Of a stretch of 64,000 bases of DNA, positions 52,730 to 61,580 are shown piece after piece. The first letter of the stretch is position 1. Each line of letters starts with the position of its first letter. Source of the stretch: Bacteroidota bacterium. GTDB taxonomy: Bacteria > Bacteroidota > Bacteroidia > Flavobacteriales > Weeksellaceae. The stretch spans positions 1 to 64,000 of the forward strand of contig JAEWOD010000037.1 of NCBI GenBank assembly GCA_023461035.1, given 5' to 3'. The position numbers and the translations under genes were made by a program. Under the pieces are notes generated by a model. That model searched no databases, was not told the DNA's origin, and saw nothing but the letters and a program-made list of their open reading frames with translations.

Positions 52730-54733
52730 TTATTTTATGATTTTTTGAGTATATACTTCTCCTGTATTGGACTCAGCTTTTATTACATAAATTCCGGATG
52801 TTGGTAATTTTAATTCGAAATCGTTATGTGTATTTACATTTTCAAAAGACATAATACTTCTTCCACTCATATCATATACTTTTATATTTGCAGAATCCCA
52901 TTGGGCATTAAATCGGATTTTATGTGTTTGCTGATCTTTATAAATTACAGTAGAACCGGCAATTAGCGTTTCTTCCATTTCGCCTTTGTTAAATACCGGA
53001 CCACCATTCCAGTAAATTGTATATCTATTATCCAATGCTTTTTCAGAAACATTTACATAATAATTGAAGTCAGTTGTAATCGGCATCAATACATCTTCTG
53101 TTCTATCATAGAAAAAGAAGGAATTTCCGTCTACATAATTATTTTCTTCGGTTAATTGAGTAAAAATATCTTTATAGAATAAATCAGCTTTTATGTAATA
53201 TCCCTGAAGATCTCCGGCCTTTCTGTTGAAAAACATAGGAATAGGCTTATTTATATAACCTGTATTTACCGTATTGATGTGCATTTTTCGTGTAGGAATA
53301 GCACCAGTTGACTCTCCTTCTTGCACCAAATAAAATCCGGTTCTGGATCCAAAATCAGAATATTCTGATTCCAAAGCATTAGGCACTCCATTTACCACAC
53401 CTGCATTCGTAACGACTACATAGGCTTTATTTCCTGTTGGCGCACCATTGCTATGATATAAACTTAGTCCGAGTTGATAAAATCTAGGGATAGCAGAAGA
53501 TGATGTAAAAAATCCGAAACCGTCCTCTGAAACATCAATATTTCCTCCTTCAAAATCTTCATTTTTCGGTGTAACGACACCTCCTCCCAATGAGTTTGGA
53601 GTCATGCTAAATGTTTTCAGTTTATCACTGAAATTAATCACACGATTACCTGTGTTAGTCGCAGCATTATTCAACACGATGATAAACGGCTCAAAAGGTT
53701 TTACCAATAATGCGCTGGCGTCTCCCGCCCATACATTGGTAGATTCATTGTAAGTAGCCACAATCATACCTGAAGAGGCGGATCCGCCTTGTGCTGTATA
53801 ATTCAAATCTGCAACTCTAGCAACAGCTAAAAGTCCGTCAATATCATTACCATCATCATATCCGGGTGTTGCAGGAGAACCGATATAAGCTAAATCGATG
53901 TTGGAAGTATATGGATTTCCAAATTGGAAATAATTTCTACCATAACCTGCATCATCAGATACCATTCTAACTTTATCGTCTATATAAGTTGAATATTTTT
54001 CGTTGTAATTATTTTTTAAATTTTTCCAGCTACTCCATCCGGCACCATCAAAATTGTACATATTAGTATTCATCGGGATGTTTAAAAAGGCCTCATTTGA
54101 AGGAACACCCTTGTACGCAAGTTTTACATTGCTTTCCATGATAGGTTTGATGTTTGCTGAATTATATTCTAAATTCAGAATATAGTAAGCGGTAGGGCTA
54201 TTGTTATCCAATGGAGCACCGGCGTTAAAATGATCAAATTCCGGTTTATCTATATTATCCCACACCATCATAGATTTATAATATCGGCTATTTGATGTAG
54301 AATAAGTGGCTCCGAAAAGGTTGGTCATAGCCTCATCTACATTAGCAAAATGAAATGGGATGGCAAATTGACCCCAGTTAAATACAGCCGGGTCAATGAT
54401 TCCCTTTTCCATCGTAAGTCTCCCGGCATCACTATTTTCATTGATGATTACCTGTCCATAGCTGGTATTGTTACTAGGAACATCCCAAGTATTTACAAAA
54501 TTGGCACCGGTGGCACTTGCATTTACATAGTCACCTTCAACTATAATGTTCCCGGCGTTTTCTAATACAGCATTTGTGGTTGAAGTTACATTCAGATTAT
54601 CACCAAAGTAAACTAAAGTGTTTGGTTCCACTTTCACTTTGGCTGTTCCGGTTACATAGGTCTCTTGTGCATTGGACACTCCGAAAGCTAATCCCATACA
54701 CGTGGCTAATAAGAAGTAGTTGATACTTTTCAT
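52730..54733 (-). CDS. Secreted surface protein with T9SS type A sorting domain
   Basis: The 667-residue protein has a signal peptide (MKSINYFLLATCMGLAFGVS, cut near NAQ). Beta-rich regions with an FGNPYTSNIDLAYIG motif (near 270) resemble the protein at 30342-33488. A C-terminal T9SS type A domain (VYDMSGRSIMSFENVNTH ... GEVYTQKIIK) ends the protein. It should be secreted and attached to the cell surface by T9SS. It starts a two-gene operon with the PID-CTERM gene; a TATATTTG -7-like element is at 54792-54799. Confidence 0.83.
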   Translation of the reverse strand: MKSINYFLLATCMGLAFGVSNAQETYVTGTAKVKVEPNTLVYFGDNLNVTSTTNAVLENAGNIIVEGDYVNASATGANFVNTWDVPSNNTSYGQVIINENSDAGRLTMEKGIIDPAVFNWGQFAIPFHFANVDEAMTNLFGATYSTSNSRYYKSMMVWDNIDKPEFDHFNAGAPLDNNSPTAYYILNLEYNSANIKPIMESNVKLAYKGVPSNEAFLNIPMNTNMYNFDGAGWSSWKNLKNNYNEKYSTYIDDKVRMVSDDAGYGRNYFQFGNPYTSNIDLAYIGSPATPGYDDGNDIDGLLAVARVADLNYTAQGGSASSGMIVATYNESTNVWAGDASALLVKPFEPFIIVLNNAATNTGNRVINFSDKLKTFSMTPNSLGGGVVTPKNEDFEGGNIDVSEDGFGFFTSSSAIPRFYQLGLSLYHSNGAPTGNKAYVVVTNAGVVNGVPNALESEYSDFGSRTGFYLVQEGESTGAIPTRKMHINTVNTGYINKPIPMFFNRKAGDLQGYYIKADLFYKDIFTQLTEENNYVDGNSFFFYDRTEDVLMPITTDFNYYVNVSEKALDNRYTIYWNGGPVFNKGEMEETLIAGSTVIYKDQQTHKIRFNAQWDSANIKVYDMSGRSIMSFENVNTHNDFELKLPTSGIYVIKAESNTGEVYTQKIIK

Positions 54734-54791
54734 ATGATTTATTTAGGGTTGGTTTATTCAATTTAAAATTTCGCTTTTGCAAAATTTGATA

Positions 54792-54799
54792 CAAATATA
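54792..54799 (-). promoter_or_regulatory. -7-like element for the second T9SS surface protein
   Basis: The minus strand reads TATATTTG, an exact TAnnTTTG match, 59 bp upstream of the start. No exact TTG is seen at the right distance upstream. Confidence 0.4.
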
Positions 54800-54826
54800 G
54801 GCAATTTTTCTATTTACGAAATCTAT

Positions 54827-56050
54827 TTAACCTATTTTTCGCACTTTCTTAAGGTCATTATTAATTTTCGCATGGTTTTCAATTTTTTCCCGTGTCAATA
54901 TGAATTTTTCGGGCAATTCATCTATACCATACATCAAATCCGTAAAAATTTCTTCTGTAACCGATCGTAAACCTCTGGCTCCCAATCCTAATTCGTCAGC
55001 CTTTTCTACAATATAGTCCAGCGCATCTTCCTTAACGATCAATTCAATTCCATCCAATTCAAATAGCCTTTCGTATTGTTTGATCAAAGCATTTTTAGGC
55101 TCCGTTAAAATTTGTTTCATTGCTTTTTCATCAAGCGGTGTAAGATTGGCTATAATAGGCAAACGCCCAATTAATTCCGGAATCAATCCAAAAGATTTTA
55201 AATCCATGGCATTCACTTCTTTCAGTAAATCTTGCGAATGTTTAGCATCCTCTTCATTTTTGAACCCTATGACATGTGTATTGAGTCGGTTGGCGATGTG
55301 ACGTTCTATACCTGAAAAAGCACCACCGGCTATAAACAATATATCTTTGGTGTTTACTTCTACAAATTTCTGATCGGGATGTTTTCTGCCTCCTTTCGGT
55401 GGAACGTTTACTATGGTTCCTTCCAGGATTTTCAACATCGCCTGTTGAACGCCTTCTCCCGAGACATCTCTTGTTATGGATGGATTATCGCTTTTGCGGG
55501 CTATTTTATCAATTTCATCAATGAACACGATTCCTTGCTCCGCCAAATCCACATTATAATTGGCATCTTGTAACAGTCGTGTCAAAATGCTTTCCACGTC
55601 TTCACCCACATATCCGGCTTCTGTTAAAACCGTTGCATCTACTATGGCAAACGGAACATTTAACATACGGGCAATCGATTTGGCCAGCAATGTCTTTCCG
55701 CTTCCGGTTTCACCTACCAAAATGACATTGGATTTATCGATTTCTACTTCATTTTCTTCCCGCGTCGGATTTAAAATCCGTTTGTAATGATTAAATACCG
55801 CAACCGATAAAATCTTTTTGGCATGATCCTGACCTATGATATAATCATCCAGAAATTTCTTGATCTCTTTAGGCGATTTAAGCGGTAAAGGATTTACCAG
55901 CTTGCTCTTATTTTTAAACGAAACCTCCTCTACCACTATTCCGTGAGCCTGTTCTATACACTGATCACAAATATGTCCGTCAATTCCGGCAACCAGCAAA
56001 TTAACTTCACTCTTTCCTCTTCCGCAAAATGAACATTTATTCTCTTCCAA
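54827..56050 (-). CDS. clpX: ATP-dependent Clp protease ATP-binding subunit
   Basis: The 407-residue AAA+ unfoldase feeds substrates into ClpP. An N-terminal zinc finger has Cys6, Cys9, Cys28 and Cys31. Walker A GETGSGKT is at 113-120, Walker B GIVFIDEIDKIA follows, and the pore and sensor motifs are normal. The gene sits downstream of clpP but two other genes lie between them. A -7-like TACCTTTG is present just upstream. Confidence 0.97.
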   Translation of the reverse strand: MEENKCSFCGRGKSEVNLLVAGIDGHICDQCIEQAHGIVVEEVSFKNKSKLVNPLPLKSPKEIKKFLDDYIIGQDHAKKILSVAVFNHYKRILNPTREENEVEIDKSNVILVGETGSGKTLLAKSIARMLNVPFAIVDATVLTEAGYVGEDVESILTRLLQDANYNVDLAEQGIVFIDEIDKIARKSDNPSITRDVSGEGVQQAMLKILEGTIVNVPPKGGRKHPDQKFVEVNTKDILFIAGGAFSGIERHIANRLNTHVIGFKNEEDAKHSQDLLKEVNAMDLKSFGLIPELIGRLPIIANLTPLDEKAMKQILTEPKNALIKQYERLFELDGIELIVKEDALDYIVEKADELGLGARGLRSVTEEIFTDLMYGIDELPEKFILTREKIENHAKINNDLKKVRKIG

Positions 56051-56071
56051 TTTGAAATAAATTTAAGTTCA

Positions 56072-56079
56072 CAAAGGTA
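56072..56079 (-). promoter_or_regulatory. -7-like element for clpX
   Basis: The minus strand reads TACCTTTG, a match to TAnnTTTG, 22 bp upstream of the clpX start. The same octamer occurs upstream of tig (59688-59695). A TTG at the -33 position is not clear. Confidence 0.4.
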
Positions 56080-56104
56080 TGAATAAAATATTTTTATCTA
56101 AAGT

Positions 56105-56935
56105 CTAATTTGGGATAAACCTTTGTAGAATCCGCTTGGGAATTAAATTTCTAATCTCTTTGTCATTGAGTAAAAAACCATATAACAGCATCACGATGAG
56201 TTCAAATTTCCACAACTCAAATTGAACCAACATCAAAATATGAATGAGAATCGAAAGCAAAATAGCTATGCCTCTCGTCTTTTTCCAAATCACCATCGGA
56301 ACAAATGCCAATTGTTGCAAGATGATAAAATAATTGACCGATTTTGCAAGGAATTCGTTTGAAAGTATTGAATACCAATTGCTTTCCTGAAATCCCGGAT
56401 ATTGTGAAAAACTATAAAAAACAGCAATTCCCTGCTGCCAGTCCTTGTCCAAAATCTTGAAATAAGCATTATTTAAATAAATCAGAAACACATGTAAAAT
56501 GATAGACCAAATTGCCAATTGGGAGACAAATGGAAATCGGCCTTTTGATCGATGCACGGCTAAATATTGAAAACTGTCTGCAAAAACAAAATACAATAAG
56601 CTGAATTTCAATATAGTATCACCCCAAGTCATCAAAGGAAGCGTCAATTGCAACATTAAAAAATGAAAAACAAATACCAAAAAACTACTGATGTTTTTTC
56701 CGATTCCCAGAATAAACAGCATCAAAATCAAACCATAGACCGATAAAAATAAAGTTGAATGCTCAGCTAACTGAGCGATAAAACCGGTTTGCGGCAAAAA
56801 AGAATTGAACTCCGGATTAAATAAAACATCAGTCGCAGGAATAAAAGAAACCAAATCTGCCAATAAGACCAATCCGATCAAAACCCTGAAAATGGAAGGA
56901 TAAATCCTTCGCTCTGCCATCCAAAACTCTTTCAT
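56105..56935 (-). CDS. HTTM domain membrane protein
   Basis: The 276-residue protein has about six hydrophobic helices and the HTTM (horizontally transferred transmembrane) pattern related to vitamin-K-dependent gamma-carboxylase membrane domains: FRVLIGLVLLADLVSF near the start, TWGDTILKFSLLYFVFADSF, and a C-terminal YGFLLNDKEIR tail. No carboxylase catalytic domain is attached. Its start overlaps the stop of the 197-residue protein gene by four bases. Function unknown. Confidence 0.8.
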   Translation of the reverse strand: MKEFWMAERRIYPSIFRVLIGLVLLADLVSFIPATDVLFNPEFNSFLPQTGFIAQLAEHSTLFLSVYGLILMLFILGIGKNISSFLVFVFHFLMLQLTLPLMTWGDTILKFSLLYFVFADSFQYLAVHRSKGRFPFVSQLAIWSIILHVFLIYLNNAYFKILDKDWQQGIAVFYSFSQYPGFQESNWYSILSNEFLAKSVNYFIILQQLAFVPMVIWKKTRGIAILLSILIHILMLVQFELWKFELIVMLLYGFLLNDKEIRNLIPKRILQRFIPN

Positions 56936-57525
56936 GGGTTGATAATTAAGGATGTTTGAAAGAATGTTTTTTCACCTACTTTATAAGTGAAATCGTCACC
57001 ATAATCAGGTGCATAGGGAATTACCATCGGTTTGCGCATGACGGAAATCGAAACGCTATCCGCTTTGATTTCGGGATTTTCCAGCAAATAAAGTTGTGGG
57101 AAATTTTTAAGGTTCTCCACGATCGGAATCAATTCCTGATTGGTTAAAACTTGTTTCTCAAAATCGTTTACTTTCTGTTTGTACAATTCGTTGTACAAAG
57201 ATTTCTGGTAATTATAATCCAACTTTTTAATCAATCCTCCAAAAAGTCGCTCTTTTACAAAAGCTGATTTTTTAAAGATGACCGATTTTTCGTTTTCCTT
57301 TTCTATAAAATCCGAAATGTAGAATTTTCCCTTCAGTTCTCCTTCTGCATAAAATTCGTAGTAAACATCATAATTGGTATTGGTAACCGGTGCAAACATC
57401 CGGTAACCCGTCGGGATTGTTTCCCGAAATTGAGTCTTTAACTGATTTCCAGCAAAAAAGGTTACTCCGTACACTCCTGCCCAATAAAGCAGAAAAAGTG
57501 TAAAAAGTAACCTTTTCGGTTTCAT
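56932..57525 (-). CDS. Hypothetical membrane-anchored protein paired with HTTM protein
   Basis: The 197-residue protein has one N-terminal membrane helix (LLFTLFLLYWAGVYGVTFFA) followed by a probable periplasmic domain with YRMFAPVTNTNYDVYYEFY and conserved charged residues. No known family name comes to mind. Its four-base overlap with the HTTM gene and its position between clpP and clpX suggest that the two form a functional pair inside the protease cluster. Confidence 0.7.
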   Translation of the reverse strand: MKPKRLLFTLFLLYWAGVYGVTFFAGNQLKTQFRETIPTGYRMFAPVTNTNYDVYYEFYAEGELKGKFYISDFIEKENEKSVIFKKSAFVKERLFGGLIKKLDYNYQKSLYNELYKQKVNDFEKQVLTNQELIPIVENLKNFPQLYLLENPEIKADSVSISVMRKPMVIPYAPDYGDDFTYKVGEKTFFQTSLIINP

Positions 57526-57536
57526 TTTAAAAATGA

Positions 57537-58199
57537 TTATTTTCTCGGTAACAAAACTTCGTCCACCATTCCATAGTCTTTTGCTTCTGCAGAAGTCATC
57601 CAGTAATCGCGCTCTCCGTCCTTCTGAATTCTTTCAAATGGTTGTCCGGAATGATGTGCAATGATACTGTACAATTCATCCTTCAACATCAAAATCTGTT
57701 TCAATGTGATTTCCATATCAGTCGCTTGTCCCTGCGCTCCACCCAACGGCTGATGAATCATCACCCTTGAATGTTTCAAAGCCGAACGTTTTCCCTTTGC
57801 TCCGGCACAAAGAAGAACGGCTCCCATAGAAGCTGCCATCCCGGTACAGATCGTCGCTACATCCGGTTTTACGATTTGCATCGTATCATAAATCCCCAAA
57901 CCTGCATGAACACCTCCTCCCGGAGAATTGATGTAAATCTGAATATCTTTAGATGCATCTACACTTTCCAAAAACAATAACTGCGCCTGTATGATATTGG
58001 CAATTTCATCATTAATCGGTGTTCCCAGAAAGATGATTCTGTCCATCATCAATCGGGAAAAAACATCCATCTGAGCAACATTCAGTTTGCGTTCCTCCAC
58101 TATATATGGCGTCATGCTTTCTACATAGCTGTCCACATGAAGGCTGCTGATATTCTGATGTCCCGTTGCGTATTTTTTAAATTCTTTTCCTAAATCCAT
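57537..58199 (-). CDS. clpP: ATP-dependent Clp protease proteolytic subunit
   Basis: The 220-residue serine peptidase forms the tetradecameric chamber used with ClpX. The catalytic triad is Ser124 in GMAASMGAVLL, His149 in SRVMIHQPLGG, and probably Asp198 in GERDYW. Length and motifs fit ClpP. It lies between tig and the 197-residue gene, 80 bp after tig. Confidence 0.97.
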   Translation of the reverse strand: MDLGKEFKKYATGHQNISSLHVDSYVESMTPYIVEERKLNVAQMDVFSRLMMDRIIFLGTPINDEIANIIQAQLLFLESVDASKDIQIYINSPGGGVHAGLGIYDTMQIVKPDVATICTGMAASMGAVLLCAGAKGKRSALKHSRVMIHQPLGGAQGQATDMEITLKQILMLKDELYSIIAHHSGQPFERIQKDGERDYWMTSAEAKDYGMVDEVLLPRK

Positions 58200-58279
58200 A
58201 ATTCGTATTTGTTACAATGATAGTAAACATTTCAAAAATAATACAAATCTTATTTTACTGACGAATTGTCCAGTTTTAA

Positions 58280-59665
58280 TTAATGTGCATGATCATGGTC
58301 GTGATCATGGTCGTGATCATGATGATGGTGTTTATTTTTTTCCTCCATCAACTTTACAAACTCATCAAATGTAACCTTTTTCTCTTTCAATTTGGCATTG
58401 TCCTTAAATGTCTGCATCATTTTGTCAGCAAACACCTGATCGGCCATGCGCTGGAATTCCTGTTGGTTTTGCAATGAACCCTGAACGATTCTCTCCAAAT
58501 CCTCTTCCGGCATATTGGTCTGGCCGTACATCGCCAATTGTTCTTTGATGATATTGCGCATTGCGGCTTCCACATCTGCAAATTCCACTTTCAGATCGTA
58601 AGCTTCTGCTACTTTGGATTCGATCAACTGATAACGCAAACCACTTTCTTCTTTTTTCAATTGTTCGGCAGCGTGCTCAACAGAATCAATTTTATCATTG
58701 GAGAAAACCAACCAACGAGACAAAAAGTCAGTCGGAAGATCAAATTTTGTTTCTTTGATTAATTCTTCCACCACCTCATTCATCATTTGTTTGTCGGTTT
58801 CACGTGTGTACATTTTTTCCGCTTCGTCTTTTATTTTTTGACGAAATTCTTTTTCAGAACTCACTGCACCTTCACCATATACTTTATCAAATAAAGATTG
58901 ATCCACAGCCGATGGTTCCATAGCCGTAATTTCCAAAATTTCAAATTGCAATTGCCCGTCAAACTCGGCTGCTTTTTCTGCTGTCCAATTAAGGATTTGT
59001 TCCAAATTAACAGCGTCTTCAGAGATTTCTTTTGATTTTACAACTACAATATCTCCTACTTTTTTACCGATGAATTTTTTAGGCTTCGCCAATTCATCCA
59101 CAAACAAATAGGATTCTTTTTCGCTTCCTTCCACTGCATTTTTATCAGCATCCAGTTCTTTCATCAACACTTTAACGTTGGCTCCATCTTCTACTTTTTC
59201 CAAAGTTTTCATGGTTCCGAAACGCTTTGCAAAATTGTCGATGTATTTTTGGATTTCTTCATCACTCACTTCGATTTTATAAGTGTCAGCTTTAATTTTA
59301 CTCAAATCCACTTTAAAGTCGGGTGCCAGTCCCAATTCGAATTCGAAGTTCAACGTATCGGCATCCCAATCCATATCATCTTGTGCTTTTGGAAGCGGAT
59401 TTCCCAAAAGTGAAATTTTTTCTTTTTGGATAAAATCGTTGATTCCTGTTTGAAGAAGTTGGTTTACTTCGTCAAAAATGATGCTTTTCTCAAATTGCTT
59501 TTTAACAAAGCTCATCGGCACCTGGCCTTTTCTGAATCCCTTTATGGAAGCATTTTTTCTATAATTATTCAAGGCTTTTTCAACCTTTTCCTGATAATCG
59601 TTTTTTTCAATCGAAACGGTAAGTACAGCATTTAAATCGTCGATACTGTTTTGGGTAATGTTCAT
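58280..59665 (-). CDS. tig: Trigger factor, with a His/Asp-rich C-terminal tail
   Basis: The 461-residue ribosome-associated chaperone has the N-terminal ribosome-binding signature SIKGFRKGQVP (about 39-49) and the helical C-terminal arms. The PPIase region in the middle is weakly conserved, as usual in Bacteroidota. The last 20 residues end with KHHHHDHDHDHDHDHAH, an alternating His/Asp tail that should bind metals such as nickel or zinc. It begins the tig-clpP-clpX cluster; a TACCTTTG -7-like element is at 59688-59695. Confidence 0.95.
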   Translation of the reverse strand: MNITQNSIDDLNAVLTVSIEKNDYQEKVEKALNNYRKNASIKGFRKGQVPMSFVKKQFEKSIIFDEVNQLLQTGINDFIQKEKISLLGNPLPKAQDDMDWDADTLNFEFELGLAPDFKVDLSKIKADTYKIEVSDEEIQKYIDNFAKRFGTMKTLEKVEDGANVKVLMKELDADKNAVEGSEKESYLFVDELAKPKKFIGKKVGDIVVVKSKEISEDAVNLEQILNWTAEKAAEFDGQLQFEILEITAMEPSAVDQSLFDKVYGEGAVSSEKEFRQKIKDEAEKMYTRETDKQMMNEVVEELIKETKFDLPTDFLSRWLVFSNDKIDSVEHAAEQLKKEESGLRYQLIESKVAEAYDLKVEFADVEAAMRNIIKEQLAMYGQTNMPEEDLERIVQGSLQNQQEFQRMADQVFADKMMQTFKDNAKLKEKKVTFDEFVKLMEEKNKHHHHDHDHDHDHDHAH

Positions 59666-59687
59666 CTGTCTAAAAAATTTTGGTCTG

Positions 59688-59695
59688 CAAAGGTA
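59688..59695 (-). promoter_or_regulatory. -7-like element for tig
   Basis: The minus strand reads TACCTTTG, matching TAnnTTTG, 23 bp upstream of the tig start. The same octamer precedes clpX. Confidence 0.4.
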
Positions 59696-59836
59696 AGGAT
59701 TTAAATAGAATTTCAGATTCTGGATTTCAGATTTTAGAATTGAGTTTGATAAGGTTATATTTAAGAATCAAATTGCTTAATTTATTCGTTATGAAAAACA
59801 ATTTTAAAATTCTAAACTTCCTATTTTAGCAAACTA

Positions 59837-59881
59837 AACCTCCAAGGTTATTACTTGGCATTTTAAATAACCTTGGAGGTT
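59837..59881. repeat. 16-bp inverted repeat upstream of the gene at 59900
   Basis: AACCTCCAAGGTTATT (59837-59852) and AATAACCTTGGAGGTT (59866-59881) are perfect arms with a 13-nt loop. It lies 18 bp before the start of the hypothetical gene on the plus strand. The form is like a repeated hairpin seen in flavobacterial gaps. It could be a terminator, an operator or a stem in the 5' UTR. Confidence 0.8.
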
Positions 59882-59899
59882 AATATAAATTGAATTCAA

Positions 59900-60370
59900 A
59901 TGAAGACCGGAAAATTAATTCTAAAAATATTTGCTGTCCTCATTCTCTGCATTTCGCTTTTTTATGCTTTTATTTTTTGCACTAAGAATGAAGAAAGTGG
60001 CGTTAAATTCGGCAATATTATTACGGATTATCAAAATTTCTATTCAAATCTAATTTTTAGAAATAATATAAAAAAAGTGCTAAATCATAATGAAGATGGA
60101 TTGATTTATCTGGTTGAAATTCCAACCGGAGGAGCTCATGGATATGAAATGGGATATATTATCACTCAGATTATTTATAAAGTTGGTGAACAAAATTTCA
60201 AATCAATGCTTTTGAATTTAAGTTATGAACAGCAACTAAATGCCTTGAGTTATATTGATGTAGGTTTGGAATATGGTGACAATGACTATGATGGTGAGAT
60301 GGATAATACAAAATTTGAGGATGAATTTCCTATTTTATATGAATACTACAATTCTATGCGCGATAAATAA
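59900..60370 (+). CDS. Hypothetical membrane-anchored protein
   Basis: The 156-residue protein begins with a membrane helix (LILKIFAVLILCISLFYAF), then a soluble part with HNEDGLIYLVEIPTGGAHG, YEQQLNALSYIDVG and an acidic end (YGDNDYDGEMDNTKFEDEF). The domain is not recognised with certainty. It stands alone on the plus strand between the tig and metF transcripts, with AT-rich codons, and may be a recently gained gene. Confidence 0.6.
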   Translation: MKTGKLILKIFAVLILCISLFYAFIFCTKNEESGVKFGNIITDYQNFYSNLIFRNNIKKVLNHNEDGLIYLVEIPTGGAHGYEMGYIITQIIYKVGEQNFKSMLLNLSYEQQLNALSYIDVGLEYGDNDYDGEMDNTKFEDEFPILYEYYNSMRDK

Positions 60371-60507
60371 ACCGAAAAGTTCACCACATTCATTTGAATA
60401 ATAATTCCGAATTTACAGAGATTATGTTTCTATAAAACTTGAACCTTTTTTATTCCGAGTATTTCATTTAATTTCTCCAACTCATAACTCTCAACTCCCC
60501 AACTCCC

Positions 60508-61470
60508 TCAAAGCACTTCTTTCAAAATCTTCACCACCACATCCGGTTTGCTCATCGTGTAGAAATGCAAAAGCGGAATTCCATTCTGAATTAATTCTTT
60601 GGATTGCTTGATCGTCCATTCGATCCCGATTTCCCGCACTTCTTTGTTGTCTTTGGCCTTGACTAATTCATCTGCCAGATCATCGGGCAAATCCACATGA
60701 AAGGTTTTGGGCAATGCCGTGATTTGCGCTTGTGTTGTAATCGGTTTCAACCCTGGAATAATAGGGACTTCGATTCCCATTTTGCGACATTTGGATTCGA
60801 AATCAAAGAACTTTTCATTGTCAAAAAACATTTGAGTAACGATATATTCCGCTCCCAAATCCACTTTCTTTTTTAGGTAATTCAAATCGATATTCAGATT
60901 AGGAGCTTCAAAATGTTTTTCCGGATAACCTGCCACTCCGATGCAGAAATCGGTTTTCGAACTGTTCAGCAAATCATCGTCTAAGTATTTCCCCTGATTC
61001 AAATTTACAATTTGTTCCAGTAATTCAGAAGCATACCGATGACCATTTGGCTCCGCCATAAAAGTCGTTTCGGTTTTAACCGGATCGCCACGCAAAACCA
61101 ATAAATTATCAATTCCCAAAAAGTTCAATTCGATCAAAGCATTTTCGGTATCTTCTTTGTCAAATCCGCCGCAAATGATATGCGGAATCGCATCTATTTT
61201 ATAATGATTTTGAATCGCCGCACAAATCGCTACCGTTCCGGGACGTTTCCGAACGCTTTTGCGCTCCAGAAGTCCGTTTGGGTGTTTTTTATAAACAAAT
61301 TCTTCTCGGTGATAGGTCACGTCAATAAACGCCGGATTAAATTCTGTCAAAGGATCAAGCGTATCAAAAATATGCTGAATATTCTGGCCTTTTACGGGTG
61401 GTAAAATCTCAACCGAAAAAGCCGGTTTGTTCTTTACTTTTGCGTTTTCTATGTGTTGGGTTACTTTCAT
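60508..61470 (-). CDS. metF: Methylenetetrahydrofolate reductase
   Basis: The 320-residue flavoenzyme reduces 5,10-methylene-THF to 5-methyl-THF, the methyl donor for MetH. It has the family start AFSVEILPPVKG, the FAD barrel strands with VTYHREE, LVLRGDPVKTE, and the QMFFDNEKFFDF block, and a C-terminal tail with GIPLLHFYTMSKPD. It precedes nothing on its strand and ends beside a repeat-rich short gap. Confidence 0.95.
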   Translation of the reverse strand: MKVTQHIENAKVKNKPAFSVEILPPVKGQNIQHIFDTLDPLTEFNPAFIDVTYHREEFVYKKHPNGLLERKSVRKRPGTVAICAAIQNHYKIDAIPHIICGGFDKEDTENALIELNFLGIDNLLVLRGDPVKTETTFMAEPNGHRYASELLEQIVNLNQGKYLDDDLLNSSKTDFCIGVAGYPEKHFEAPNLNIDLNYLKKKVDLGAEYIVTQMFFDNEKFFDFESKCRKMGIEVPIIPGLKPITTQAQITALPKTFHVDLPDDLADELVKAKDNKEVREIGIEWTIKQSKELIQNGIPLLHFYTMSKPDVVVKILKEVL

Positions 61471-61580
61471 ATTTTTTCGCTTTGCGAAGTTCTTCTTTAA
61501 TTTTTCTCTGTGAACTTTGTGGTTTCATTGGATACTTCATGGTTAAACTTCATAACTACGAGATGTATAATTCCAATCAT

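Noticed and set aside
61471..61580. SAM riboswitch upstream of metF
   Set aside because: The 110-bp gap has only a short TTCGC hairpin and relic repeats; I see none of the conserved core of SAM-I or SAM-II riboswitches.
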